DNA of 64,000 nucleotides from Toxorhynchites rutilus septentrionalis (taxonomy: Eukaryota > Arthropoda > Insecta > Diptera > Culicidae), in the NCBI RefSeq assembly GCF_029784135.1, contig NC_073745.1, positions 161,461,335 to 161,525,334 of the forward strand, given 5' to 3'. Shown here one piece after another: positions 20,337 to 30,802 of the stretch; positions within the stretch are counted from its first letter, which is position 1; each line of letters starts with the position of its first letter. Under the pieces are notes generated by a model. It was not told where the DNA came from. It saw only the letters and a list, made by a program, of their open reading frames with translations, and did no database searches. The position numbers and the translations under genes are program-made.

Positions 20337-20352
20337 GGTTCTTTTCAGAACC
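20337..20352 (+). terminator. Perfect histone 3' stem-loop (copy 3, B)
   Basis: GGTTCTTTTCAGAACC, perfect stem, preceded by ACCAAA. Confidence 0.8.
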
Positions 20353-21035
20353 ATCAACATATTCATAAAGAGTAAACAGTAAACTAATCCATTTTTCAGG
20401 TAGATAGGTAGGTATTCACGTAGGAGAAGAAAATAAAACAATATATTTAAAATATATATTTAACAAAAGCTGTCCCCTTTGTATAGTCCTACGTCACTCC
20501 GGTTATGTCCCCGACATTACCCACCCGTCTTTTTTTTGATTGAAAACATTAAAAAAATCATCGAATAAAATGCTTTTCAAATGAAGCGAATACAAATCAA
20601 ATTTCGGACAGATTGAATTCAAATTTCGGACACCATTTTTTGTAATTTTCTGGACGAAAATTACATTACACTTAATTATATTTTATAGTCAACTGCGAAA
20701 CACTTACCCAGCAATCACAGTAAACTGTTAACGATGATGAGAAATGATGAAACACGGGAGAAATTTAAATATTTTTCAAAAGGGTAAATTCTACGTGTTC
20801 ACGCTAGGAAACGTCAAACACAAACGATAATTAGTAGTGTTGTAAGATTTCTGCCGATAATGTTGTAATTCAAATGTAGTTCTCATGTGAAATGATAGTG
20901 AAACCAAGGGATTACACTAAAGAAGCAATTGTGATATTAATTTTATAGTTATATCATCAGTGCATTAAGTATTTCAAGATGTTAGAATAAAGTGTCCGAA
21001 ATATGATATTGTCTGATATATGATTCAGAACGGTA

Positions 21036-21499
21036 TATGTCAGCATCTTGGGGTTCTTTTACAACAAATTACTGTTGAAGATAATCGTCGAAAGCTATTA
21101 GCACTTTTCGTTCACAAGCAAAATTTTTGTGCGGGGGATAGGGACCGCACAAATAAACGCATAAAAAATCGTGCAAAACTTCACCAGTAGCTTTAAAAAA
21201 TCGTGTTCGGTACATAATTAAAAAAATTTTTTTTTGTGCGGTAGATAGGGACCGCATAAAAAAAGGTTCTCCCAACAAAATAACTCAAATCCACGCCACG
21301 TTTACCGTTCGATTCCCTTTTATTTCCCTGCTTTGCGTTGCGAAAGTTTGCCTTTTCGGTTACGTGAGGCAGTGTTGTGCTTTTAGTTGCATGTCGAAAC
21401 TTGTTTCTAACAGCAACAAGTCATGTGTAACTTAGAGCATTTGATGGAAGGATGGAAATGATTAGAGAAGTGGACAATTTAGACGCAAGTATGCTTTTT
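21036..21499. repeat. Left part of AT-rich repeat with GTGCGG..GACCGCA motifs
   Basis: TTTGTGCGGGGGATAGGGACC at about 21125-21150 and TTGTGCGGTAGATAGGGACC at about 21233 are twice-repeated motifs typical of terminal regions of a DNA repeat. Matching ATCGCA-CAAAAAA arrays lie at 24055-24120, on the far side of family I copy 4. The ends are not precisely defined. Confidence 0.45.
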
Positions 21500-21917
21500 G
21501 ACGTAGGACTACGTCTAACCGGAAGATATAGGGGGTGAAATGGAAATCTAGGCACTGAACAAGTAGGAAAAAATGCAAGATTTGGAACGCTTATAACTCG
21601 AGCATTTCTCAATAGATCGCAAAGGTTTTTGCATCAATTGATAGGAAATATATCTACGCATCTATCATAACGAATAACATTTCATTTTTCTTGAGATAAA
21701 TAATTGAATAATTGTGAAATATCAAGCATTGTCAAAATGCACTATGTGCCCATTTTTGATTGGTCCATTTTGTGCTCCTCAAATCGTACCGACCAAAACG
21801 GGAAACCAGAGCAGCAGCGAAATAGAATGAAGCACGATTGGAAAGGAAAAAGAAAAAAATGAACGAAACATTGGTCGCAGTCTCACACATGCGTAACTCT
21901 CGAGCCAGCCAGTCAGC

Positions 21918-21924
21918 TTAAAAA
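21918..21924 (+). promoter_or_regulatory. TATA-like element of H2A type A promoter (copy 4)
   Basis: TTAAAAA about 100 nt before the ATG, in AGTCAGC-TTAAAAA-TCCCCGCTCCGC. It is followed by a CATTC start-like motif and a purine-poor leader. This block is nearly identical in all seven copies. Confidence 0.5.
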
Positions 21925-22017
21925 TCCCCGCTCCGCTGCCGTAACGATCATTCTCATTCAAACCGTACACCACATCGGTTCGCATCACAACACATCAACA
22001 AACCAACCCAAGCAGCC

Positions 22018-22228
22018 ATGTCTGGACATGGTAAAGGAGGAAAAGTGAAGGGAAAGGCAAAATCCCGCTCGAACCGTATTGATCTGGAGTTCCCCGCAAG
22101 GGTAGCTAGGCCGAGAGCGTTAGTACCAGTGCACCAGTCCACCTAGCCGGCGTTATATAGTTTCGGTCGCCGAAGTGATCGAGTTAGCTGGCAAAGCTGC
22201 TCGCGACGATAAGAAAACCCGCATTCCG
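22018..22228 (+). pseudogene. Histone H2A pseudogene, type A (copy 4)
   Basis: ATG 22018, stop 22144-22146. It encodes the H2A N-tail (R3 to H) to the FP codons, then frameshifted codons ending HQST. In the ancestral phase the histone-fold segment IELAGKAARDDKKTRI follows to 22228. The C-terminal third is absent. Confidence 0.85.
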
Positions 22229-22460
22229 AACAGAACACATTCGGTTCGGTGGACATCAAGACAACAGGCAGTTGCAGCGAGTGGCGAGTGGCAAACGCAA
22301 TCGCAAAACAGCATCAGGTAGCAGAAGAAAAAAGTTTGTTCTTTATACAAACTGCTTTGGTGGCAAATCCAGAACAAGGCGGCATCGAGGGCGTTCGAAA
22401 TGGTTTTTTTCAAAACCACGAGTACTAAGTTTTCTAAATTGGAACCATTCCATAAAACAA

Positions 22461-22476
22461 GGCGCTTTTCAGGGCC
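22461..22476 (+). terminator. Histone-type 3' stem-loop (copy 4, A)
   Basis: GGCGCTTTTCAGGGCC, one stem mismatch, preceded by TAAAACAA. Confidence 0.75.
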
Positions 22477-22692
22477 ATTAAACCTTCCAAAAAAGAGGTT
22501 GGGAAATACAGTTCAATGCTTTCTAAAACATTATCCAAAATAATAATAAAACACAAATTGATTTTTTCATAATTTGTTTGCCAGGATCTGATGAGTATGT
22601 GAATTTGGCAGTTGTTCTAAGCTTATTGATAGTTGGGGACTTTCCTGATTATTCAATTTTTACCAATTCTAAAATTGTTTCCAGATTGAAAG

Positions 22693-22910
22693 TACAGTAA
22701 TTTACAATTAGTTCGATATTTACCTAATTGGACGGACATGTAATGCGACTTATTTAGTTGGACATTTTTGTAAACATAGAGATCCAAACCCCACATTGAA
22801 AGTCGACACCGTACCACTGTCATCGCAAATGTTCAATTACAGGTTAAAATCGCCTCCAATGCGACACTGAGTGGCGCTTCGGCACGTCGCATTGAATGTA
22901 ATTTACTGTA
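22693..22910. repeat. MITE nested in family I (copy 4)
   Basis: TIRs TACAGTAATTTACA and TGTAATTTACTGTA. Confidence 0.7.
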
Positions 22911-23063
22911 CAACATGTCACAAAGCTGGATGGGAAGAAATTTTCCAACTGTGAAAGCTGTGGCGAGTGGCAACAAATCGCTAAACAGGAAGGATTAGCC
23001 GAACAAGATAGAATATCGAGTGATAACAAAACAATAAACTCTTTAGATTAAATATAATTTTGT

Positions 23064-23079
23064 GATCCTGAAAAGGACC
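23064..23079 (-). terminator. Minus-strand histone-like stem-loop (copy 4)
   Basis: GGTCCTTTTCAGGATC on the minus strand, as in the other copies. Confidence 0.45.
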
Positions 23080-23239
23080 CTTTTAAGCCTGCATGTGAAT
23101 CCAACGAGCGAACAAATCGTAATGAATGTATTTTTTTGCCATCGCTCCCTTTTAACGCTCATTCGTTCGTCTCGTTGGACTCGCCCCTCTGGCTGAGTCT
23201 GCCGATTTGTCTCTATCCTGTGAGTGTGTACCGCTAGAG

Positions 23240-23246
23240 TATAAAA
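23240..23246 (+). promoter_or_regulatory. TATA box of H2A type B promoter (copy 4)
   Basis: TATAAAA in the conserved block; here followed by CAAGCGG instead of CACGCGG. Confidence 0.6.
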
Positions 23247-23332
23247 CAAGCGGACCCCAAAAAAATATCTTATTTTCTTTCAAACCGTAAACCCGTATGG
23301 TTGTACGGCATCGGCATCGTGGACGTAACAAA

Positions 23333-23547
23333 GGAGGACAAGTTAAGGGAAAGGCAAAGTCTCACTCGAACCGTGCAGGTCTCCAGTTCCCTGTTGGTCA
23401 GATTTACTGATTGCTCCGCAAGGGTAACTAGGTCGAACGGATTGGTCCCGGAGCACCAGTATACCTAACAGCGATTATAGAGCTTCGGCCGTCGGAGTGC
23501 TCGAGTTGGCTTGCAAAGCTGCTCACGACAATCAGAAAACCCGCATC
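23333..23547 (+). pseudogene. Histone H2A pseudogene, type B (copy 4)
   Basis: The phase reads [18 protein letters not shown], then (I/D)LL RKGN-stop-, ERIG.GAPVYL and ELACKAAHDNQKTRI. The arginine and tyrosine nonsense changes seen in the other type B units recur, so they predate the amplification. The stem-loop follows at 23787. Confidence 0.85.
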
Positions 23548-23786
23548 AAGAACAGAGCAGCTTCGGTTCGGCGCTCATCAAGGAAACAATTAGTTTCAGT
23601 GAGTGGCAAAGTGTTTCTCCGGCACGTCGCATTAAATGTAATTTACTGAACAACATGTCACAAGCTGGATGGGAAGAAATTTTCCAACTGTGAAAGCTGT
23701 GGCGAGTGGCAAACGCAATAGCTAAACAGGAAGGTTTAGCCGAACAAGATGGGAATATCGAGTGATAACAAAAACACAACACTAAA

Positions 23787-23802
23787 GGTTCTTTTCAGAA
23801 CC
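23787..23802 (+). terminator. Perfect histone 3' stem-loop (copy 4, B)
   Basis: GGTTCTTTTCAGAACC, perfect stem with TTTC loop. Confidence 0.8.
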
Positions 23803-23979
23803 ATCAACATATTCATAAAGAGTAAACAGTAAACTAATTAATTTTTCAGGTAGATAGGTAGGTATTCACGTAGGAGAAGAAAATAAAACAATATATTTAA
23901 AATATATATTTAACAAAAGCTGTCCCCTTTGTATAGTCCTACGTCACTCCGGTTATGTCCCCGACATTACCCACCCGTC

Positions 23980-24875
23980 TTTTTTTGCACTGAAATGCAA
24001 ATGCAAAAAAAAAGTATATGGACGAGAAATTCGTCAAATATGCTTCTTTTCATATAACACACAAAAAAATCGCATAAAAAACCGCACAAAAAAATCGCAC
24101 AAAAAAAAACGCGCAAAAACAGGTTTTACTGTATTTGGTTTCGTCTTCACTCTACGATTGAACTGCGCTGCCAACTCGCACCAGAATTTCTCATTCCCAC
24201 TCAGATGCAAACTATAAACACTTTTGCTCCTATATTCCGCTTAAGGTTGGATCGAACCTTACAACATGCAACAGTATAGTTTTCCTACTGGGATTTGAAA
24301 GCATACTTACATGAAATATACTTTGTATCTAAATAAATGCAGCGTATATCTTTATTTCAAAATTCTGGATACTCTTCCATATCCGCACTAGTACAAAATT
24401 TTCCGGTATGCACATTCTTTGTCGTACCATACTTTGATACAGAGCGCTTCTTTTACTTGCATCGAGTTGTGTGTGTATATGTGAATGAAATCAGCATAAG
24501 GCATGAATGATATACGCTCGTTGTGTAGTGCTTGCTAGCACGCTCGCAACTGTGGTTTCATTCCATTCCATGAAAATGACGTTTCCGAAAAAAAAAATGT
24601 TAATGCCAAATGTCTTAAAATTGCATGAACCATCGAGATCTACTGTCATCTCGAACATTTTTTGGTAGGGTAACGTTTTGAAATTTTAATGTCGTTTTTC
24701 CCGTACATTCATTGACACCCTAATACTTATTCCGAGAAAAACAATCCACTCCCGCTCGACGTCCTTCGGCAACGATGTTGCTTCAATGACAACCATACGA
24801 GAAGTGGTGTGATTTCAAATCGCGGATGGCTTAATTATACGAAATAAGATGAAAATGGACAGAGACCAATGTGTT
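23980..24875. other. Unassigned, repeat-derived interval
   Basis: 24055-24130 holds ATCGCACAAAAAA arrays that pair with 21120-21260. 24600-24720 resembles the foldback at 45410-45680 (AATGTCTT.AAATTGCATGA, ATCTACTGTCATCTCGA). 24755-24785 resembles the SINE head (GGCAACGATGTTG). No coding frame is supported. Confidence 0.45.
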
Positions 24876-27240
24876 AGGGGCCACATACCACGTGGACAGA
24901 AAAAGCATGGTTTTAGATACCCCCCCTCCCCCTCCGTGGACAAGCGTGGACATTCTTGATACCCCTCCCTTTCTTGTCCACGTGGACATTCCTCCATTTT
25001 TTTGAATTTTCTATGTTTTATTCCATATTTTTATTGGAAAAAATATTAGCTATTACTATTAAGTGGTTTGTTGTCATTTTTCTATTGTTTACCGAGCGCG
25101 GCTCTTTAGTTTTTTTTTGCCGCTGAAGTCCATATGAAAATATTACTAATGTATCTAATCTCGTACATTTTTATTAGAAACCGACGCATGTTTGCTGAGT
25201 TTTCAAACTTATAGATGTATTCAAACAGATTCATCATACCTATCAAGATTAGTTTATTAATGTAGAATATTTTCTTTTCTAAGCATCATTTACATTACAA
25301 AAACTTGGTTGGGTAGTGCATGGCGGCTACAATGAACCTAGTCAAGATAAAAATATTGGTTAATGATAAAACATCATTAACCAATATTTTTCTGTACAGC
25401 TTCGTTAATCGTGGGAAATATTTGGTTGCCCGGAGAAATCGTGCCGATTTTATGAAAAAATCAAAAGCATTGTTTTTATAGACATGCATATCTTATACGA
25501 GGGTCACTATTTATATTTCGGTGCCAGTGCCGTGCCTGGACAGCTCTCGAACTCCACTGAAAGCTGAAATTCAGGCACTCCAACAGTTTCTTAAGCCAAC
25601 TAGCAATTGATATGTTGGCATTTTCCGAGCTGGGCCCATAAGATAAGGGATTCCATCTGGGAGAGTAGGAACTCGCAATACAGATTTTTTTTTTCCAATC
25701 AAACCATACACAGTGTATGATTTCTTCGAGGCAAAAAACGATACGTGTTTTAGTTGCGTTGATGAAATGAATCGCCAATGGAGATGCATCCAATCAAATG
25801 TTTTTGATCAAATAATATGTAACCCATCCTCCATTGCAGCGTTTTATGCTATGCTATGCTTTTCACCAGGTGCTTATGAATGGTGTATTGCAAAAATTAC
25901 TTCATTAAAAAAGAGCATCGCTGCCAGGAACACATCTCCAGAGATATGGCCCATGCATCAAAAAATGTGTTGTTTGTCTTCATTTTCGCAAAACCTCAAT
26001 AAAAGGAAGCGAAGGAGCGGAAGCTGAATCGAAACCCGCACATACAAAAATAAAGTCGTGCTTTGAATACATTCGACAAAAAAAAATTAGAGATGCATAG
26101 TTTAAAGTCGAAATTTTAGGTAATTTTTCGAAATAACGTGAAAAATCAACGCATGAATATAGGATATACATAATTTGAAGCTTGAACGCATGAAAACTAA
26201 AGTTAATAATCGTAATCGTAATTTCCAGGGTACGCATGGCATTTTGTGCTTCTGGCACAATTTGCGATGGTGTGCTTCTATAATTTACTCAAAACTTTCT
26301 TGGATTGGCTATATATTCACAGGGGTTTTGAGGATATACATTGGAATACTTGCAATATTTGCAAAACTACAGACGACTTTCTGAAGCACTATAGCAAAAC
26401 TGTTTTTGGCACTTTTTCAAATTGCAAAAAAAAAATATTTAAAATTTCGTTGGTTTTTTCATTGAATCAACGAATTAACTTTGCACACAATTTATTGGAA
26501 TTTTCAAAACTGCAGCGCGTTCATCATTTATTGAATTATTAATCATCGAAGACGATGGAGAACTTTTTCATTCAAACAAAAATAAATTTGTATTGAAAGG
26601 TTCTACAGGCAAGTTCTTGGAATCCAATGAAAACTGGTTGATAAGGTAAATTGGATTTTTTGACTTATTTAGCTAAAAGTTCCGAAAAACCTTGAAATAA
26701 CAGAAAGAGGATGGGTTCTTATTTGTTCCTATATTTTTATTCACTACATTCACATACACCAGCATGACAATGTGTCCTTAATATATTCCAAAACTTGAAG
26801 CTTTGAAATGTTGAAGTTGAAGATTTGGAATGATGTATGTTAGGTTTCCACGAAGTTACAGCATTTCAAAATAACTTAAAATTTTCAACTTAACACTTTG
26901 TTCCTCTAATTTCTTTGTCGAGTATCTCGAGTTCTCTTCTACCAATGGAAATAAATCGATTGCTCTCAGTTCATATGGATGACTTTCAGAAAACACATTT
27001 CAGGGAAGAAATTGAAAAATACGGATGTTTGATGCACTCAAGTAGCTCAACCCTTTTTTAAAAAACACAGAATACAGAGTGGGCGGAAAGTTCAATAATT
27101 CTTGAAAATACAGCTTGAAAATTTATCGTGTCCACGTGGATATTATCTAAACCCACTCCTCCCCCACCGTGGACAACCGTGGACATTTACGCGACCCCTA
27201 CCCCCCCTAAAGTTGTCCACGTGGTATGTGGACAGCCCCT
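24876..27240. mobile_element. DNA transposon remnant with CCACGTGGACA terminal inverted repeats
   Basis: The left end reads AGGGGCCACATACCACGTGG and the right end CCACGTGGTATGTGGACAG then CCCC, i.e. inverted. Subterminal blocks GTCCACGTGG and CCGTGGACAA..GTGGACAT repeat on both sides (24940-24995 and 27128-27190), giving arms of about 110 bp. The 2.1-kb interior has only short frames. A stretch at 25500-25800 (minus) is faintly mariner-like across two frames but too weak to call. The superfamily is not determined. Confidence 0.65.
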
Positions 27241-27249
27241 CAGTTACTC

Positions 27250-27510
27250 GCTGTTGACGGTACGTGGAGATAAGCACACAAACCGGCAAAAAAATGTATG
27301 GGAGAATGCTTCCAGTTTACATTTATTTAAACCGTTTAGAGATTAGGGACATATCATAACATATCAAACAAATCTTAGAGAATTTACGATTCGATTGGTA
27401 CACAAATCATCAGAATTCGTTTGCTGTGAAAATATTTATTAACGTTAACTTTATTTCATAAAAACATGACATGTTTTCTGATTTAGCACCCTTCCTTTTT
27501 TCTGCACTTT
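27250..27510 (-). mobile_element. Family IV-related 5' leader fragment
   Basis: CATATCAAACAAATCTTAGA, AGTTATTAACGTTAACTTT-like sequence and TTAGCACCCTTCC match the 5' region of family IV in reverse (44100-44260 and 58500-58755). The GACGTAG terminus itself is missing. Confidence 0.5.
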
Positions 27511-27832
27511 CGTACTTTTTTTTGTTTTTTATATAAACCCTCCACTAACCCCCACACCTCCACAGAGCCCCCTGGTAGTGGACTCTTGCTAGCATACAAC
27601 AAACAAAAAAGAAATAGCGGAGAATACATCTACAAACGAAGAAAACAAAACATGTGAGATCCCAGTGGATCATTGGAGTTCCTTTGGAGGAATCCACCAT
27701 ATTATAGAACATGCTGGAAAAAGGAATAGTAAAGAAAATATACTAGCCAAAGTCTACATATATATAAAGTGGTCGACACATTTACAGAATATATTGATTT
27801 ATCTTAATGGTCATACACTGTTTCAGCTCACT
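27511..27832. other. Unassigned interval
   Basis: AT-rich with a C-rich patch (27536-27575). Part is probably the 3' UTR of the LINE that begins at 27833 on the minus strand; its end is not defined. Confidence 0.35.
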
Positions 27833-28277
27833 TTAAAAAATATGTTTATTGCTTATTGCTTTCAGGTCATTGGGAAGCATGTTGAACTTCAAAGGACCGT
27901 AACTCTTTATGCGTGTAATCCCCAATTTCGTATAAGCTCTGCTTCTCATTAGGTCATTTGCATTTCTCGTATTCGAAAGGTTTATTCGAGTAGGGAATGT
28001 GATATTATGGTGAAAATTACGGTTATGTAAAGTGTTGTGAACAAACATAATACTTTGGATATCACACAGGCCTGAAATTGGAATAATTCTATTTTGTATG
28101 GTGGTGTAAAGCGCAATTGTCGGATATAAGTGAGGAAGGTTGAAAACTACTTTCACACATCTGTTTTGCAGCGCTTGATTTTTTTTATTTGGCAGCATGA
28201 CCCCAGACTACAATTGACTACAAGTATTGGAGAATGGAATGGATGCATGCGAAATAAAACTTTAACAATGCTTTTTT
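27833..28277 (-). pseudogene. CR1/L2-like LINE: C-terminal part of reverse transcriptase
   Basis: The minus-strand frame reads KALLKFYFACIHSILQYL, a stop, then WGHA, a stretch with LQNRCVKVVFNLPHLYPT, and ends KHIF. This is the thumb/C-terminal pattern (LYxxxIxSIxxYG..VWG..QNRxxK.IFN) of CR1/L2-group RTs. The upstream part of the same gene lies at 30985-31490, beyond family I copy 5, and the frame joins through an AAAAAA run (P-K-K | A-L-L-K). Confidence 0.75.
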
Positions 28278-28732
28278 GACGTAGGACTACGTCTAACCGG
28301 AAGATATAGGGGGTGAAATGGAAATCTAGGTACTGAACAAGTAGGAAAAAATGCAAGATTTGGAACGCTTATAACTCGAGCATTTCTCAATAGATCGCAA
28401 AGGTTTTTGCATCAATTGATAGGAAATATATCTACGCATCTATCATAACGAATAATATTTCATTTTTCTTGAGATAAATAATTGAATAATTGTGAAATAT
28501 CAAGCATTGTCAAAATGCACTATGTGCCCATTTTTGATTGGTCCATTTTGTGCTCCTGAAATCGTACCGACCAAAACGGGCAACCAGAGCAGCAGCGAAA
28601 TAGAATGAAGCACGATTGGAAAGGAAAAAGAAAAAAATGAACGAAACATTGGTCGCAGTCTCACACATGCGTAATTCTCGAGCCAGCCAGTCAGCTTAAA
28701 AATCCCCGCTCCGCTGCCGTAACGATCATTCT

Positions 28733-28931
28733 TTGTGTGGACACCGACTGGACAACATCGTTGCTGGACGAGCTGGACGGCGAGGGATCGAGTGCCTTTC
28801 TCAAGGCAAGGAGGTGGAGGTGGTAGCGCTGGAGTAAATAGAGTAGAGTTTTCAAAGGGCCTTTCTCAAGGCTAGAGACGAATGAACCGCAAAAGTTTAA
28901 AGTCTCTATAATACAAGACCTTCCTTCCTTC
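28733..28931 (+). mobile_element. SINE with (CCTT)n tail, 15-bp target duplication (copy 5)
   Basis: CGTAACGATCATTCT at 28718-28732 and 28932-28946: the same site and same target duplication as in copies 3 and 6. Length 199 bp, tail CCTTCCTTC. Confidence 0.8.
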
Positions 28932-29009
28932 CGTAACGATCATTCTCATTCAAACCGTACACCACATCGGTTCGCATCACAACACATCAACAAACCAACC
29001 CAAGCAGCC

Positions 29010-29218
29010 ATGTCTGGACATGGTAAAGGAGGAAAAGTGAAGGGAAAGGCAAAATCCCGCTCGAACCGTGTTGATCTGGAGTTCCCCGTAAGGGTAGCTA
29101 GGCCGAGCGCGTTAGTACCAGTGCACCAGTCCACCTAACCGGCGCTATATAGTTTCGGCCGCCGAAGTGATCGAGTAAGCTGGCAAAGCTGCTCGCGACG
29201 ATAAGAAAAACCGCATTC
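29010..29218 (+). pseudogene. Histone H2A pseudogene, type A (copy 5)
   Basis: ATG 29010; the 42-codon frame ends in TAA (29136-29138) where the other copies have TAG. A further stop lies in the E-L-A-G segment (GAGTAAGCTGGC). H2A similarity ends at 29218. Confidence 0.85.
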
Positions 29219-29456
29219 AGAACAGAACACATTCAGTTCGGTGGACATCAAGACAACAACAGGCAGTTGCAGCGAGTGGCGAATGGCAAACGCAATCGCA
29301 AAACGGCAGCAGGTAGCAGAAGAACAAAGTTTGTTCTTTATACAAACTGCTTTGGTGGCAAATCCAGAACAAGGCGGCATCGAGGGCGTTCGAAATGGTT
29401 TTTTTTCAAAACCACGAGTACTAAGTTTTCTAAGTTTGAACCATTCCATAAAACAA

Positions 29457-29472
29457 GGCGCTTTTCAGGGCC
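29457..29472 (+). terminator. Histone-type 3' stem-loop (copy 5, A)
   Basis: GGCGCTTTTCAGGGCC, one stem mismatch. Confidence 0.75.
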
Positions 29473-29698
29473 ATTAAACCTTCCAAAAAATAGTTTAGGA
29501 AATACAGTTCAATGCTTTCTAAAACATTATCCAAAATAATAATAAAACAAAAATTGATTTTTTCATAATTTGTTTGCCAGGATCTCATGAGTATGTGAAT
29601 TTGGCAGTTGTTCTGAGCTTATTGATAGTTGGGGACTTTCCTGATTATTCAATTTTCACCAATTCTTAAATTGTTTCCAGATTGAAAGTACAGTAATT

Positions 29699-29912
29699 TA
29701 CAATTAGTTCGACATTTAGCTAATTGGACGGACATGTAATGCGACTTATTTAGTTGGACATTTTCGTAAACATAGAGATCCAAATTATGACCCCACATTG
29801 AAAGTCGACACTGTACCACTGTCATCGCAAATGTTCAATTACAGGTTAAAATCGCCTCCAATGCGACACTGAGTGGCGCTTCGGCACGTCGCATTGAATG
29901 TAATTTACTGTA
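29699..29912. repeat. MITE nested in family I (copy 5)
   Basis: TIRs TACAGTAATTTACA / TGTAATTTACTGTA. Confidence 0.7.
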
Positions 29913-30063
29913 CAACATGTCACAAAGCGGGATGGGAAGAAATTTTCCAACTGTGGAAGCTGTGGCGAGCGGCAAATGCAAATGCAGAAAGGTTTAGCCG
30001 AACAAGGTGGGGATATCGAGTAATAACAAAACAATATACTCTTTAGATTGAAAATAATTTTGT

Positions 30064-30079
30064 GATCCTGAAAAGGACC
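30064..30079 (-). terminator. Minus-strand histone-like stem-loop (copy 5)
   Basis: GGTCCTTTTCAGGATC on the minus strand. Confidence 0.45.
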
Positions 30080-30239
30080 CTTTTTAGCCTGCATGTGAAT
30101 CCAACGAGCGAACAAATCGTAATGAATGTATTTTTTTGCCATCGCTCCCTTTTAACGCTCATTCGTTCGTCTCGTTGGACTCGCCCCTCTGGCTGAGTCT
30201 GCCGATTTGTCTCTATTCTGTGAGTGTGTACCGCTAGAG

Positions 30240-30246
30240 TATAAAA
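30240..30246 (+). promoter_or_regulatory. TATA box of H2A type B promoter (copy 5)
   Basis: TATAAAA in the conserved GCTAGAG-TATAAAA-CACGCGG block. Confidence 0.6.
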
Positions 30247-30332
30247 CACGCGGACCCCAAAAAAATATCTTATTTTCTTTCAAACCGTAAACCCGTGTGG
30301 TTGTACGGCATCGGCATCGTGGACGTAACAAA

Positions 30333-30547
30333 GGAGGACAAGTTAAGGGAAAGGCAAAGTCCCACTCGAACCGTGCAAGTGTGCAGTTCCCTGTTGGTCG
30401 CATTCACTGATTGCTCCGCAAGGGTAACTAGGCCGAACGGATTGGTCCCGGAGCACCAGTATACCTAACAGAGATTATAGAGCTTCGGCCGTCGGAGTGC
30501 TCGAGTTGGCTTGCAAAGCTGCTCATGACAATCAGAAAACCCGCATC
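30333..30547 (+). pseudogene. Histone H2A pseudogene, type B (copy 5)
   Basis: Same architecture as the other type B units: [27 protein letters not shown].GAPVYL, then ELACKAAHDNQKTRI. It has small private changes (for example CCCACTCGAACCGTGCAAG). It is followed by the perfect stem-loop at 30787-30802. Confidence 0.85.
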
Positions 30548-30786
30548 AAGAACAGAGCAGCTTCGGTTCGGCGCTCATCAAGGCAACAATTAGTTTCAGT
30601 GAGTGGCAAAGTGTTTCTCCGGCACGTCGCATTGAATGTAATTTACTGAACAATATGTCACAAGCTGGATGGGAAGAAATTTTCCAACTGTGAAAGCTGT
30701 GGCGAGTGGCAAACGCAATAGCTAAACAGGAAGGTTTAACCGAACAAGATGGGAATATCGAGTGATAACAAAAACACAACACCAAA

Positions 30787-30802
30787 GGTTCTTTTCAGAA
30801 CC
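30787..30802 (+). terminator. Perfect histone 3' stem-loop (copy 5, B)
   Basis: GGTTCTTTTCAGAACC preceded by ACCAAA. Confidence 0.8.

Larger units (their letters stand above)
17876..20529 (+). mobile_element. Family I (H2A-bearing) Helitron-like element, copy 3
   Basis: Complete: 5' TGACGTAGGACTA at 17875-17887, inverse at 20484-20496, hairpin at 20501-20521, tail CACCCGTC then a T run. It contains the 208-bp SINE shared with copies 5 and 6, a type A H2A, the nested MITE, a type B H2A and both stem-loops. The empty site is the second VII repeat near 50748 (GGTACCCATTCGATT). Confidence 0.9.
17735..21035. mobile_element. TIR repeat VII copy a, interrupted by family I copy 3
   Basis: The left end at 17735-17759 begins TACTGTTCTGAATCATA and ends TTTCGGAC. 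The right end at 20994-21035 has the inverse, split by a 17-bp duplication. The sequence on both sides of copy 3 joins into the uninterrupted version at 50610-51072. Without copy 3 it is about 650 bp. A TA-flanked non-autonomous DNA transposon is likely. Confidence 0.7.
21500..23979 (+). mobile_element. Family I (H2A-bearing) Helitron-like element, copy 4 (reference copy)
   Basis: The cleanest full copy, about 2.48 kb and without the SINE. TGACGTAGGACTA is at 21499-21511, TAGTCCTACGTCA at 23934-23946 and the hairpin at 23951-23971 (GGTTATGTC / GACATTACC, one mismatch). Order inside: related 5' leader, H2A-A promoter, H2A-A, stem-loop, MITE, minus-strand stem-loop, TATA, H2A-B, perfect stem-loop, 3' terminus. 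No replication protein or helicase is encoded, so it depends on another element. Confidence 0.9.

Noticed and set aside
17876..20529. Interpreting family I as tandem native histone repeat units
   Set aside because: Copies are dispersed, in different host repeats, with precise common ends and empty sites; all H2A units are broken. A native cluster would also contain H2B, H3, H4 and H1.
25476..25793. Possible mariner transposase on the minus strand (CVWFDWKKK region)
   Set aside because: The resemblance requires switching frames and lacks the catalytic signatures; too weak to annotate.
24876..27240. Assigning the CCACGTGGACA-ended element to a named superfamily (hAT, P or other)
   Set aside because: No transposase is readable and no target duplication could be fixed, so only a TIR element is claimed.
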